DNA of 11,808 nt from positions 1 to 11,808 of the forward strand of contig JAAZBY010000072.1 of NCBI GenBank assembly GCA_012513595.1, read 5' to 3'. How positions within the stretch are numbered: the stretch's first letter is position 1; every line of letters starts with the position of its first letter. Shown here in pieces: positions 1 to 5,926 of this stretch. The position numbers were made by a program, and so were the translations under genes. The notes under the pieces are model-generated. The model ran no database searches and had not been told where the DNA came from. It was given only the letters and a program-made list of their open reading frames with translations. Origin of the DNA: Chloroflexota bacterium. GTDB lineage: Bacteria > Chloroflexota > Anaerolineae > UBA1429.

Positions 1-1
1 C

Positions 2-148
2 TGGGAGGGCGACCTGCGCGTGGACGGGCAGATCATCCGCCTTGGTGACTATCCGCGTTTCGATAATCCGTACTGCCAGGCTCCCTTTGGCACCAAGCGC
101 TATACCATCACATACGGCGACGCGTCGCACGTCATCGACCTGGCATGA
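2..148 (+). CDS. C-terminal end of an unidentified protein (partial)
   Basis: Reading in frame from base 2 gives 48 codons ending in TGA at 146-148. The peptide contains WEGDLRVDG, RLGDYPRFDNPYC and ends SHVIDLA. The 5' part lies outside the window. Alternating polar and hydrophobic residues with many glycines and aromatics suggest beta-strands, as at the end of a beta-sandwich or beta-rich enzyme, but I do not recognise a family. Support for it being coding is the open frame to the edge, a sensible stop, and a terminator-like hairpin nine bases later. It lies upstream of a sulfatase on the same strand, so a role in the same carbohydrate locus is possible but unproven. Confidence 0.55.
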   Translation, partial: WEGDLRVDGQIIRLGDYPRFDNPYCQAPFGTKRYTITYGDASHVIDLA

Positions 149-156
149 TGCAGAAA

Positions 157-178
157 GCCCCCGCCAGACGGCGGGGGC
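157..178 (+). terminator. Hairpin after the partial first gene
   Basis: A perfect 9-bp stem (GCCCCCGCC / GGCGGGGGC) with the four-base loop AGAC starts nine bases after the stop codon at 148. It is preceded by AGAAA and followed by AGCCCGTTTCC. The run of Ts is short, so it is a weak candidate for intrinsic termination, but position and stem stability fit a 3' end. Confidence 0.5.
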
Positions 179-215
179 AGCCCGTTTCCAGTTGCTGAAC
201 GATCCGGAGGATGAT

Positions 216-1544
216 ATGTCCGAGTGCTCGTCGCGCCCGGCGGCGACCAATATCCTGTTCATCTTTGCCGACCAGCTGCACGCCTTTGCCGTCGGCTGCA
301 TGGGCAACCCTCAGGTGCACACGCCGAACCTGGACCGCCTGGCGGCGCGTGGCGTCGTCTTCCGCAATACCTACTCCTCGGCGCCGCTCTGCACGCCGAT
401 GCGCGCCAACCTCTTCACCGGGCGCTACTGCTGCCAGAACGACACGCTGGGGAACGCCGCGCGCATCCCAGCCGGCGAGCGGACCCTGGCCGACGCCCTG
501 AACGACGGCGGCTACCGCACCGGCTACGTGGGCAAGTGGCACCTGGGCGGCAAGGGCAACGAGCCGATCCCGGCCGAGCTGCGCGGCGGCTTCCAAGAGT
601 TCATCGGCTACCAGTGCTACAACGGCTTCTACAGGGACGTCTGCTTTTACGACGAAGACAACCGAGAGCACCGCTTTGACCGGCACCGCACCGATGTAAC
701 CACCGACCTGGCCATCGAGCGGCTCGAGGGGATGGCCGACGGCCCCTTTGCCCTGTTCGTGTCGTATCAGAACCCACACTACCCGGTGCAGCCGGCGCCC
801 GAGTTCTATGGGCGCTACGCGGGGATGCCGATCACGCGGCGCCCCAACGCCTCGGACGTGGACCCCTACACGCCTACCTACAGCCCCCCCTCCCCGCCGC
901 GTGACGAGGACCCGGACGCCCTGCGCTACGCCGGCGACCTGGACGAGTACATCCGCCTCTACTACGCCATGGTCACCCAGCTGGACCATGGCATCGGGCG
1001 GCTGCTCCGGCGCCTCGAGGAGCTGGGCCTGGCCGACCGCACCGCCGTGCTCTTTACCTCGGACCATGGTGACATGCAGGGCTCCCACGGCCTGCGCAAC
1101 AAGGCCTCCTTCTGGGAAGAGTCGACCCGCATCCCCCTGATCGCCTCCCTGCCCGGTGGCGCCCGGGGCGCCGTCAGCGAGGCGCTCGTCTCGAGCACAG
1201 ATCTGTACCCGACGGTCCTGGGCCTGGCCGGCCTGCCTGCCGAGCCCACCGCCGAGGGGCGCGACTATGCGCCCGCCATCTGCGGCCGCCGGCAAGAGGA
1301 GAACGACGCCGTCTTCTCGGAGGACGAGTCCGGCTGGTTCATGATCCGCGAGGGCAGCCTGAAGCTGGCCGTGGACCGCGAGACCTTTGCGCCCAGCCAC
1401 CTCTTCGACCTGGCCAGCGATCCGTACGAGCTCGACAACCTGGTGCGCCGGCCGGAACACGTCGCAACGCGCGAGCGCCTGCGGCAGCGGCTGGTCACCT
1501 GGCACGCTGACGTTATGTCGCGGGCCAACGGGTCGGCGGGCTAG
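216..1544 (+). CDS. Type I sulfatase (cysteine-type, formylglycine-dependent)
   Basis: A 442-residue alkaline-phosphatase-superfamily sulfatase that would hydrolyse a sulfate ester (or related phosphonate or phosphate ester). The active-site motif C59-T-P-M-R63 is the C-x-P-x-R signature in which cysteine becomes formylglycine. Other family landmarks are ILFIFADQ near the N-terminus (D19, Q20), GYVGKWHLGG (K107, H109), NPHYP (H188), FTSDHGDMQGSHG (D283, H284) and K296. The C-terminal LFDLASDPYELDNL is the usual sulfatase ending. I chose ATG 216 because GGAGG lies just upstream (206-210) and homology begins at once; the frame is open further upstream but that part overlaps the preceding gene. 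No signal peptide is visible, so it is probably cytoplasmic. No formylglycine-generating enzyme is encoded in the window, so maturation must depend on a gene elsewhere. The ADQ in place of the common ADD also occurs in phosphonate monoester hydrolase-like members, so the substrate is open. Confidence 0.93.
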   Translation: MSECSSRPAATNILFIFADQLHAFAVGCMGNPQVHTPNLDRLAARGVVFRNTYSSAPLCTPMRANLFTGRYCCQNDTLGNAARIPAGERTLADALNDGGYRTGYVGKWHLGGKGNEPIPAELRGGFQEFIGYQCYNGFYRDVCFYDEDNREHRFDRHRTDVTTDLAIERLEGMADGPFALFVSYQNPHYPVQPAPEFYGRYAGMPITRRPNASDVDPYTPTYSPPSPPRDEDPDALRYAGDLDEYIRLYYAMVTQLDHGIGRLLRRLEELGLADRTAVLFTSDHGDMQGSHGLRNKASFWEESTRIPLIASLPGGARGAVSEALVSSTDLYPTVLGLAGLPAEPTAEGRDYAPAICGRRQEENDAVFSEDESGWFMIREGSLKLAVDRETFAPSHLFDLASDPYELDNLVRRPEHVATRERLRQRLVTWHADVMSRANGSAG

Positions 1545-1602
1545 TCGGCGGGCGAGCAGTCGTTGTGGCGCGACAGCACCAAGTGAAAGCGATGGGTGAT
1601 AG

Positions 1603-2445
1603 ATGCTATCTTTGATCCTGGCGACGTTGTTCTCCGCCAGCTTTGCGATGATCGTGCGCTACGCGCAGGGCCGGCGCTGCAACATGTGGGCCGTCGGCGC
1701 CATCAACTATGCCGTGGCCTCCCTGTTCAATCTGGCGCTACAGGCCGCCCAGGGCAGCCTCGTGCCGAGCGCCTCGACAGCCTGGATCGGCATCTCGGCC
1801 GGCGTCTCGTACGTGGTGGCCTACTTTGTGCTGTTCAAGCTGATGGCCCTGCGGGGCGTGGCCATCTCGACTTCGGTGACGCGGCTGGCCGTCCTGATCC
1901 CGGTGTTGGCTTCGATCATAATCTGGCACGAACAGCCGACTCTGTATCAGTCGCTCGGCAGCCTGCTGGCCCTGTCGTCGCTGCCGCTACTGGGCTTCCG
2001 CCGCCCTCCCGAGGGCTCCCAGGTGGACCGGCGCGCCATCGCCTACCTAGTGGCGCTGTTCCTGCTGAACGGCTACAACCTGGTGGCGGTGCGGCTCTTC
2101 CGAGAGACGGATCTCCCGGGCGAGTCGGCACTCTTCCTCGGCATCCTGTTCGGAACCGCGGCGATCGTGGCCATCACCGCCTGGTACACGCACCGTGAGA
2201 ACACCACCGTCAAGGACCTGCTGCCCGGCGCCGCGCTGGGCATGGTGAACGCCCTGGCCAACCTGGCCGTCGTGGCCGCCCTGCGGCAGCTGCCGGGGTT
2301 CCTGGTGTTCCCGTTCCACAGCGCCGTGGGCCTGGCCATCACGGTCATCGCCGCCAGGCTCATCTGGAAGGAGCACGTCAGCCGCCAGGAGGCGATCGGC
2401 ATCGCCATCACCCTGCTGGCAGCCGTGTTGATAAACCTCGGCTGA
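1603..2445 (+). CDS. EamA/DMT-family transporter, 10 TM segments
   Basis: A 280-residue integral membrane protein with about ten hydrophobic segments, beginning MLSLILATLFSASFAM. It is arranged as two five-helix EamA halves. The first half ends near IIIWHEQPTLYQSLGSLLAL and the second near LIWKEHVSRQEAIGIAITLL. Both repeat the family pattern of a hydrophobic helix, then a W-x-E turn, then a closing helix with glycine. Drug/metabolite transporters of this kind move small metabolites across the cytoplasmic membrane, as exporters or importers. The start ATG 1603 has only a weak GGGTGA ribosome site, 58 bases after the sulfatase stop. It may be co-transcribed with the sulfatase and carry a product or substrate of the same pathway, but direction and substrate cannot be deduced. 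Confidence 0.85.
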   Translation: MLSLILATLFSASFAMIVRYAQGRRCNMWAVGAINYAVASLFNLALQAAQGSLVPSASTAWIGISAGVSYVVAYFVLFKLMALRGVAISTSVTRLAVLIPVLASIIIWHEQPTLYQSLGSLLALSSLPLLGFRRPPEGSQVDRRAIAYLVALFLLNGYNLVAVRLFRETDLPGESALFLGILFGTAAIVAITAWYTHRENTTVKDLLPGAALGMVNALANLAVVAALRQLPGFLVFPFHSAVGLAITVIAARLIWKEHVSRQEAIGIAITLLAAVLINLG

Positions 2446-2456
2446 GCAGGTATGAT
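2428..2456 (+). promoter_or_regulatory. Sigma70-type promoter for mscL
   Basis: TTGATA (2428-2433) and TATGAT (2451-2456) are separated by exactly 17 bases; each matches the consensus at five of six positions. The -35 box lies inside the last codons of the transporter gene and the spacer covers its stop codon. Transcription would start near 2463 and give a roughly 40-base leader containing the AGGGAGG ribosome site at 2491-2497. mscL can thus be expressed apart from the genes upstream. Confidence 0.6.
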
Positions 2457-2503
2457 GACGGCAGTGGCCTTTCTAGGTTCCATCGGGCTGAGGGAGGCAG
2501 ATC

Positions 2504-3013
2504 ATGGCCGCAAAGGCGAGTGACGTCGCGCGTCGTGGGGCCGGGTTGCTGGAGGAGTTCAAGAAGTTCGCCGTCAAGGGCAATGTGGTGGACTTGGCCG
2601 TCGGCATCATCATCGGCGGCGCCTTTGGCACGGTGGTCAAGTCTCTCGTGTCAGACGTGATCATGCCGCCGATCGGTCTGCTGCTGGGCAAGGTCGATTT
2701 CTCCGCCCTGTTCGCCGTGCTCAAGGAGGGGACCACGCCGCCGCCCTATGCGACGGTCGCGGCGGCCCAGGAGGCCGGTGCCGTCACTCTCAACTACGGC
2801 CTCTTTATCAGCAACATCATCACCTTCCTCATCGTGGCCTGGGCGGTGTTCATGCTGGTCAAGGCCCTGGCTACCATGCAGCGCAAGGAAGCCGCCGCGC
2901 CCGCGGCACCCACCACCAAAGCATGCCCATTCTGCTTCGCCGAGATCGACATCCGGGCGACCCGTTGCCCACAGTGCACATCGCAGTTGTCGTCGGCGGG
3001 CGGCGCCTCCTAG
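2504..3013 (+). CDS. mscL: Large-conductance mechanosensitive channel MscL with C-terminal zinc ribbon
   Basis: A 169-residue MscL, the membrane tension-gated pore that releases solutes during osmotic downshock. The N-terminal amphipathic stretch [20 protein letters not shown] leads into TM1 (about residues 27-55), with the family core [10 protein letters not shown] and [11 protein letters not shown] periplasmic loop of about 40 residues follows, then TM2 (about 97-121, [20 protein letters not shown]). After an Ala/Pro linker comes an added tail with paired cysteines, C141-P-F-C144 and C155-P-Q-C158, which resembles a zinc ribbon. This makes the protein longer than the usual 130-150 residues of the family. 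Similar cysteine tails are known to me in some MscL homologues, but not in the E. coli or M. tuberculosis proteins. The start follows AGGGAGG by six bases. It has its own promoter and no functional link to its neighbours is evident. Confidence 0.96.
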   Translation: MAAKASDVARRGAGLLEEFKKFAVKGNVVDLAVGIIIGGAFGTVVKSLVSDVIMPPIGLLLGKVDFSALFAVLKEGTTPPPYATVAAAQEAGAVTLNYGLFISNIITFLIVAWAVFMLVKALATMQRKEAAAPAAPTTKACPFCFAEIDIRATRCPQCTSQLSSAGGAS

Positions 3014-3038
3014 GGAGCGCGCCGTGCCGGCCGTACCG

Positions 3039-3056
3039 TCGGCCTGGCCAGGCCGA
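3039..3056. repeat. Perfect 18-base palindrome after mscL
   Basis: TCGGCCTGGCCAGGCCGA equals its own reverse complement, forming a 7-bp stem with a four-base GGCC loop as RNA. It lies 26 bases after the mscL stop, without a T-tract. It could be a factor-dependent 3' end, an mRNA-stabilising hairpin or a dispersed repeat. Confidence 0.5.
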
Positions 3057-3073
3057 ACCGCAACACCTTCCCT

Positions 3074-3091
3074 CCCTCCCCCGGGGGAGGG
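3074..3091. repeat. Second perfect 18-base palindrome in the same gap
   Basis: CCCTCCCCCGGGGGAGGG equals its own reverse complement. It lies 17 bases after the first palindrome and 51 bases before the next gene. The pyrimidine-rich left arm and purine-rich right arm resemble small intergenic repeats that occur in many copies in some GC-rich genomes; copy number cannot be tested from this window, where only this copy is seen. Confidence 0.5.
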
Positions 3092-3141
3092 CAGACATAC
3101 CCTTTCGTCCATCGGTATCTGGCACACACAAGGAGAACGAC

Positions 3142-3912
3142 ATGGCCAAGGGAATCGCTGGAGCACAGCTGTACACCGTCCGCGAGTACACCAAGACCGC
3201 CGAGGACCTGGCGGCCAGCCTGAAGAAGGTCGCCGCCGCGGGCTACACCGCGGTGCAGGTCTCCGGCATCGGGCCGATTGACCCCAAGGTCGTCGCCCGC
3301 CTCATGCAGGATAACGGCCTGGCCGTGGTGGCCACGCACATGGCCTGGGACCGCTTCAAGAACGATCTCGATGCCGTCATCGAAGAGCACAAGCTCTGGG
3401 GCTGCCCGCACCCGGCCATCGGCGGCCTGCCCGGTGAGTACCGCGCGGCCGACGGGGTCAAACGCTTCCGCGACGAGCTGATCCCCATCGCCGAAAAGCT
3501 GGCCCGTGAGGGGATGGACTTTTCCTACCACAACCACAACCACGAGCTGGCCAAGTACGACGGCCGTACCTGGCTCGACATGCTCTACTCGGAGATCCCC
3601 GCCTCGGTGCTCAAGGCGGAGATCGACACCTACTGGATCCAGGCCGGCGGCGGCGACCCCGCCTGGTGGATCAAGAAGCTTGCCGGGCGCCAGCCGCTCC
3701 TGCACCTCAAGGACATGATCGTCACGCCGGAGCGCGAGCAGCGCTTTGCCGAGATCGGCGAGGGCAACCTCAACTGGCCCGCCATCATGAAGGAGGCCGA
3801 GGCCGCCGGCGTCAAGTACTATCTCGTCGAGCAGGACCGCACCTATGACCGCGACCCCTTCGAGTCGCTGGCCATCAGCTATCGCAACCTGAAGGCCATG
3901 GGCCTGCGCTAG
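3142..3912 (+). CDS. Sugar isomerase/epimerase-like TIM-barrel protein (AP endonuclease 2 family fold)
   Basis: A 256-residue protein of the xylose-isomerase-like TIM-barrel family (PF01261 type), whose members isomerise or epimerise sugars, keto-acids or inositol derivatives with a divalent metal. Visible landmarks are GAQLYTVREY at strand 1, VAAAGYTAVQVSG at strand 2, FSYHNHNHE (H130, H132, H134, E135), LKAEIDTYWIQAGG (E160, D162), LLHLKDM (H188, K190, D191), EIGEGNLNWP (E204, E207) and YYLVEQD (E230). The acidic and histidine residues near the barrel's C-terminal ends are the probable metal and substrate ligands. The length of about 260 is typical. ATG 3142 follows AAGGAG with seven bases between; the frame runs open further upstream without a better site. 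It is the first of three closely spaced plus-strand genes with the dehydrogenase and EEP hydrolase, which supports a role in sugar or cyclitol catabolism. The exact reaction is unknown. Confidence 0.88.
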   Translation: MAKGIAGAQLYTVREYTKTAEDLAASLKKVAAAGYTAVQVSGIGPIDPKVVARLMQDNGLAVVATHMAWDRFKNDLDAVIEEHKLWGCPHPAIGGLPGEYRAADGVKRFRDELIPIAEKLAREGMDFSYHNHNHELAKYDGRTWLDMLYSEIPASVLKAEIDTYWIQAGGGDPAWWIKKLAGRQPLLHLKDMIVTPEREQRFAEIGEGNLNWPAIMKEAEAAGVKYYLVEQDRTYDRDPFESLAISYRNLKAMGLR

Positions 3913-3936
3913 AGGCCCTCCGCACAGGTGGTTGGA

Positions 3937-3969
3937 CGGGAGGGCCCCGCTGTTGCGGAGGCCCTCCCG
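3937..3969 (+). other. Strong intergenic hairpin between the isomerase and dehydrogenase genes
   Basis: CGGGAGGGCC plus CCGC (3937-3950) pair with GCGG plus GGCCCTCCCG (3955-3969) around a TGTT loop with one bulged A, giving about 14 base pairs. No T-run follows, so an mRNA-processing, stabilising or partial-termination element within an operon fits better than a true terminator. A near-copy of the right arm (AGGCCCTCCGCAC, 3913-3925) lies just upstream and could compete for the left arm. Confidence 0.5.
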
Positions 3970-4016
3970 CACGTTACGGGCGACCTACCCTGCCGAGTAC
4001 CCGAGAGGATAGACCG

Positions 4017-5018
4017 ATGCAACCGATCAGAGCGGGAATCGTCGGGTTCGGGCGCATGGCCGAGCGCACCCACCTGGCCAGAATGCGCGAGACCGGCCTG
4101 TACGACGTCGTCGGCGTCTGCGACATCACCCCCGCGCGCCGGGCGGCCGCCGAACAGGCGGGCCTGCGCGCCACCGAGAGCCTGGAGACCTTTCTCTCCT
4201 GGGACGTCGAACTCGTCGTCCTGACCACGCACACGGCGCAGCACCACCCCATCGCCCTGCAGGTGGCCGCTGCCGGTAAGCACCTGCTCATCGAGAAACC
4301 GATGGCCGTCACCGGCGCCCAGGCCCAAGAGATCGTCGACGCCGCCCGGCGGCACGGCGTGGTGCTGTCGGTATATCACAACCGCCACTTTGACGAAGAC
4401 TATCGCCAGGTCAAGGCCGCCGTCCGCGAGGGGCTGCTCGGCACGATCGTCTCGGCCGAGAACCGCACCATCGGCTCTCGCCCCGCGGTGGGCTTTGGCG
4501 TGCCCGACTATAACCAGGCCTGGCGCATCACCGCCGCCGCCGGCGGGGGTACGCTGCTCGACTTTGGCCCGCACTGGGTGGAGCAGATCCTGGACCTGAT
4601 GGAAGGGCGTCGCGTGGTGCAGGTCTTGGGCGACGTCCGCCACATCAAGTGGGGGGACGCTGACGACTGGTTCCGCATCGACATGATCTTTGACGACTGC
4701 TCGCGCGCCACGGCGGCCAAGTGCGACATCGCCTACTATTCCCCGCCAGACAAGTGGCTGATCGTCGGCACCGAGGCCACCCTGCACGGCCCCGTGCCCG
4801 AGGGGGACCACAAGGCGGTTGTCGTCTGCGGGCCCGACTATACCCTGCAGCGCTCCCGCGCCGTGGATACGCACGACCTCCACGCCAACCTCGCCAGACA
4901 CCTGCGCGAGGGAGAGCCCCTGATCATCACGCCCGAGCACGCCCTGCGCGTGATGCAGGTGATCCAGGCCGGCGTCGATTCCGCGCGTGCCGGGCGGAGC
5001 GTCGACGTGCTCATCTAG
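4017..5018 (+). CDS. Gfo/Idh/MocA-family NAD(P)-dependent oxidoreductase
   Basis: A 333-residue two-domain dehydrogenase. The N-terminal Rossmann fold opens with IRAGIVGFGRMAERTH (GxGxxA-like turn at residues 9-15), continues with VVGVCDITPARR, and carries the family hallmark E93-K-P in GKHLLIEKPMAVTG; that lysine is the usual catalytic residue. The C-terminal alpha/beta domain contains GGGTLLDFGPHWVEQ (about 176-190), where D182 and H186 match the conserved catalytic pair. Members oxidise or reduce hydroxyls of sugars, inositols and sugar acids with NAD(P). The length is typical. ATG 4017 is preceded by GAGAGGA at 4003-4009. The neighbours are a TIM-barrel isomerase upstream and an EEP hydrolase downstream, both on the same strand, which points to a shared catabolic pathway with a cyclic polyol or sugar substrate. 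Cytoplasmic; no signal peptide. Confidence 0.93.
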   Translation: MQPIRAGIVGFGRMAERTHLARMRETGLYDVVGVCDITPARRAAAEQAGLRATESLETFLSWDVELVVLTTHTAQHHPIALQVAAAGKHLLIEKPMAVTGAQAQEIVDAARRHGVVLSVYHNRHFDEDYRQVKAAVREGLLGTIVSAENRTIGSRPAVGFGVPDYNQAWRITAAAGGGTLLDFGPHWVEQILDLMEGRRVVQVLGDVRHIKWGDADDWFRIDMIFDDCSRATAAKCDIAYYSPPDKWLIVGTEATLHGPVPEGDHKAVVVCGPDYTLQRSRAVDTHDLHANLARHLREGEPLIITPEHALRVMQVIQAGVDSARAGRSVDVLI

Positions 5019-5021
5019 CCC

Positions 5022-5039
5022 GGTGGCCCACCGGCCACC
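5022..5039 (+). other. Short intergenic hairpin before the EEP hydrolase gene
   Basis: GGTGGCC (5022-5028) and GGCCACC (5033-5039) pair around a CACC loop, four bases after the dehydrogenase stop and 12 bases before the GAGGA ribosome site. No T-run follows. It may affect message stability or relative translation; regulatory use is unproven. Confidence 0.35.
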
Positions 5040-5063
5040 CCATACACCAACGAGGACAGTGAT

Positions 5064-5840
5064 ATGCGCCTGATGTCCTGTAACGTCCGCTACTCTGCCG
5101 CCCAGGACGCCGAGAATGCCTGGCCGCATCGTAGAGAGTTTGCCGCCGAGGTGATCCTCTCCCGCGCGCCCGACGTCATCTGCTTCCAAGAGATGTCTCG
5201 CGAGCAGTTCCTGTTCTTCCGCTCTCGCCTGTCCGAGTACGACACGTACGCCATGGTCGACGTCCCCACCGGCCAGAGCCCGCAGAACGCCATCTTTTGG
5301 CCGCGCGAGCGGTTTTCGCTCGTCTCCAGCGGGGGGTACTGGCTGTCGGAGACGCCCCACGTCCCCGGCACCAAGTCGTGGGATTCCAGCAACATCCGCC
5401 TGGCCAACTGGGTGCGCTTGGCCATCAACGGCTCGGGCCTGGAGTTCCGCGTCGTGGGCACCCACCTGGACCACAGAGGGCAGACGGCCCGCGAGCAGCA
5501 GGCCCGCCTGATCAACGAGGACGCCGCCGCCTTCCCCGAGGTCTACCCGCAGGCCCTCCTGGGAGACATGAACGCCCCGGGCACCAACCCGGCCATCCAG
5601 TCGTTTCTCACGGCCGGCTGGGTCGATACCTACGCCGAGATCCACGGCCCCGACGACCCGGGCAACACCTACCACGGCTTCGAGGGCCCGGCCCTCGCGC
5701 GGCAGGAGGGCAAGATCGACTGGATCTTCTGCCGGGGCCGGCTGCGCGTCGTCGGCGCGGAGATCGTCCGCGATGCGCGCGACGGCCGCTACCCGAGCGA
5801 CCACTACTTCCTGACGGCCGACGTCGAGTTCCCCTCGTAG
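5064..5840 (+). CDS. Endonuclease/exonuclease/phosphatase-family hydrolase
   Basis: A 258-residue EEP-fold metal-dependent phosphoesterase with the complete catalytic set. It shows SCNVRY (N7), VICFQE (E43), VGTHLDH (H134), LLGDMNAP (D168, N170), KIDWIF (D219) and the terminal PSDHYF (D246, H247). Family members cleave phosphodiester or phosphomonoester bonds in nucleic acids, inositol phosphates, sphingomyelin or small phosphorylated metabolites. No signal peptide, DNA-binding extension or membrane anchor is visible, so a small cytoplasmic substrate is plausible. The start ATG 5064 follows GAGGA (5052-5056), 45 bases after the dehydrogenase stop, so it probably belongs to the same transcript. 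In this context I infer action on a phosphorylated or glycerophosphoryl sugar or cyclitol rather than DNA repair, but nothing in the sequence fixes the substrate. Confidence 0.9.
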   Translation: MRLMSCNVRYSAAQDAENAWPHRREFAAEVILSRAPDVICFQEMSREQFLFFRSRLSEYDTYAMVDVPTGQSPQNAIFWPRERFSLVSSGGYWLSETPHVPGTKSWDSSNIRLANWVRLAINGSGLEFRVVGTHLDHRGQTAREQQARLINEDAAAFPEVYPQALLGDMNAPGTNPAIQSFLTAGWVDTYAEIHGPDDPGNTYHGFEGPALARQEGKIDWIFCRGRLRVVGAEIVRDARDGRYPSDHYFLTADVEFPS

Positions 5841-5864
5841 CGGCCACGACTCCGGATAGACAGA

Positions 5865-5902
5865 GCGGCGCCCGCCGGCAGGATCCTGCCGACGGGCGCT
5901 GC
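5865..5902. terminator. Bidirectional terminator-like inverted repeat between convergent genes
   Basis: A stem of about 18 paired positions spans 5865-5902, with the core CCGGCAGGATCCTGCCGA and a single C/A mismatch (5875/5892), centred on GATC. It lies 24 bases after the EEP stop and 24 bases before the stop of the convergent NHL gene. T-runs are poor on both sides (AACGTTTC on the plus side), so termination strength is uncertain, but the symmetry and position fit a shared 3' end. Confidence 0.6.
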
Positions 5903-5926
5903 AACGTTTCGGTGGTGGCCGGGCTG

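Noticed and set aside
42..215. A 58-residue N-terminal extension of the sulfatase
   Set aside because: It overlaps the preceding gene and the hairpin at 157-178, has no signal-peptide character, and the ATG at 216 has a good ribosome site immediately before the conserved sulfatase start.
132..1505. A 457-codon minus-strand open frame opposite the sulfatase
   Set aside because: Antisense to a gene with a full set of sulfatase motifs, no domain of its own, and no convincing ribosome site.
1531..1556. Direct repeat TCGGCGGGC twice around the sulfatase stop codon
   Set aside because: Only two 9-base copies in GC-rich sequence; likely chance or slippage, with no stem or spacing that suggests a function.
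3092..3141. A promoter directly upstream of the isomerase gene
   Set aside because: Only a TATCTG-like -10 is present, without a -35 at suitable spacing; too weak to annotate.
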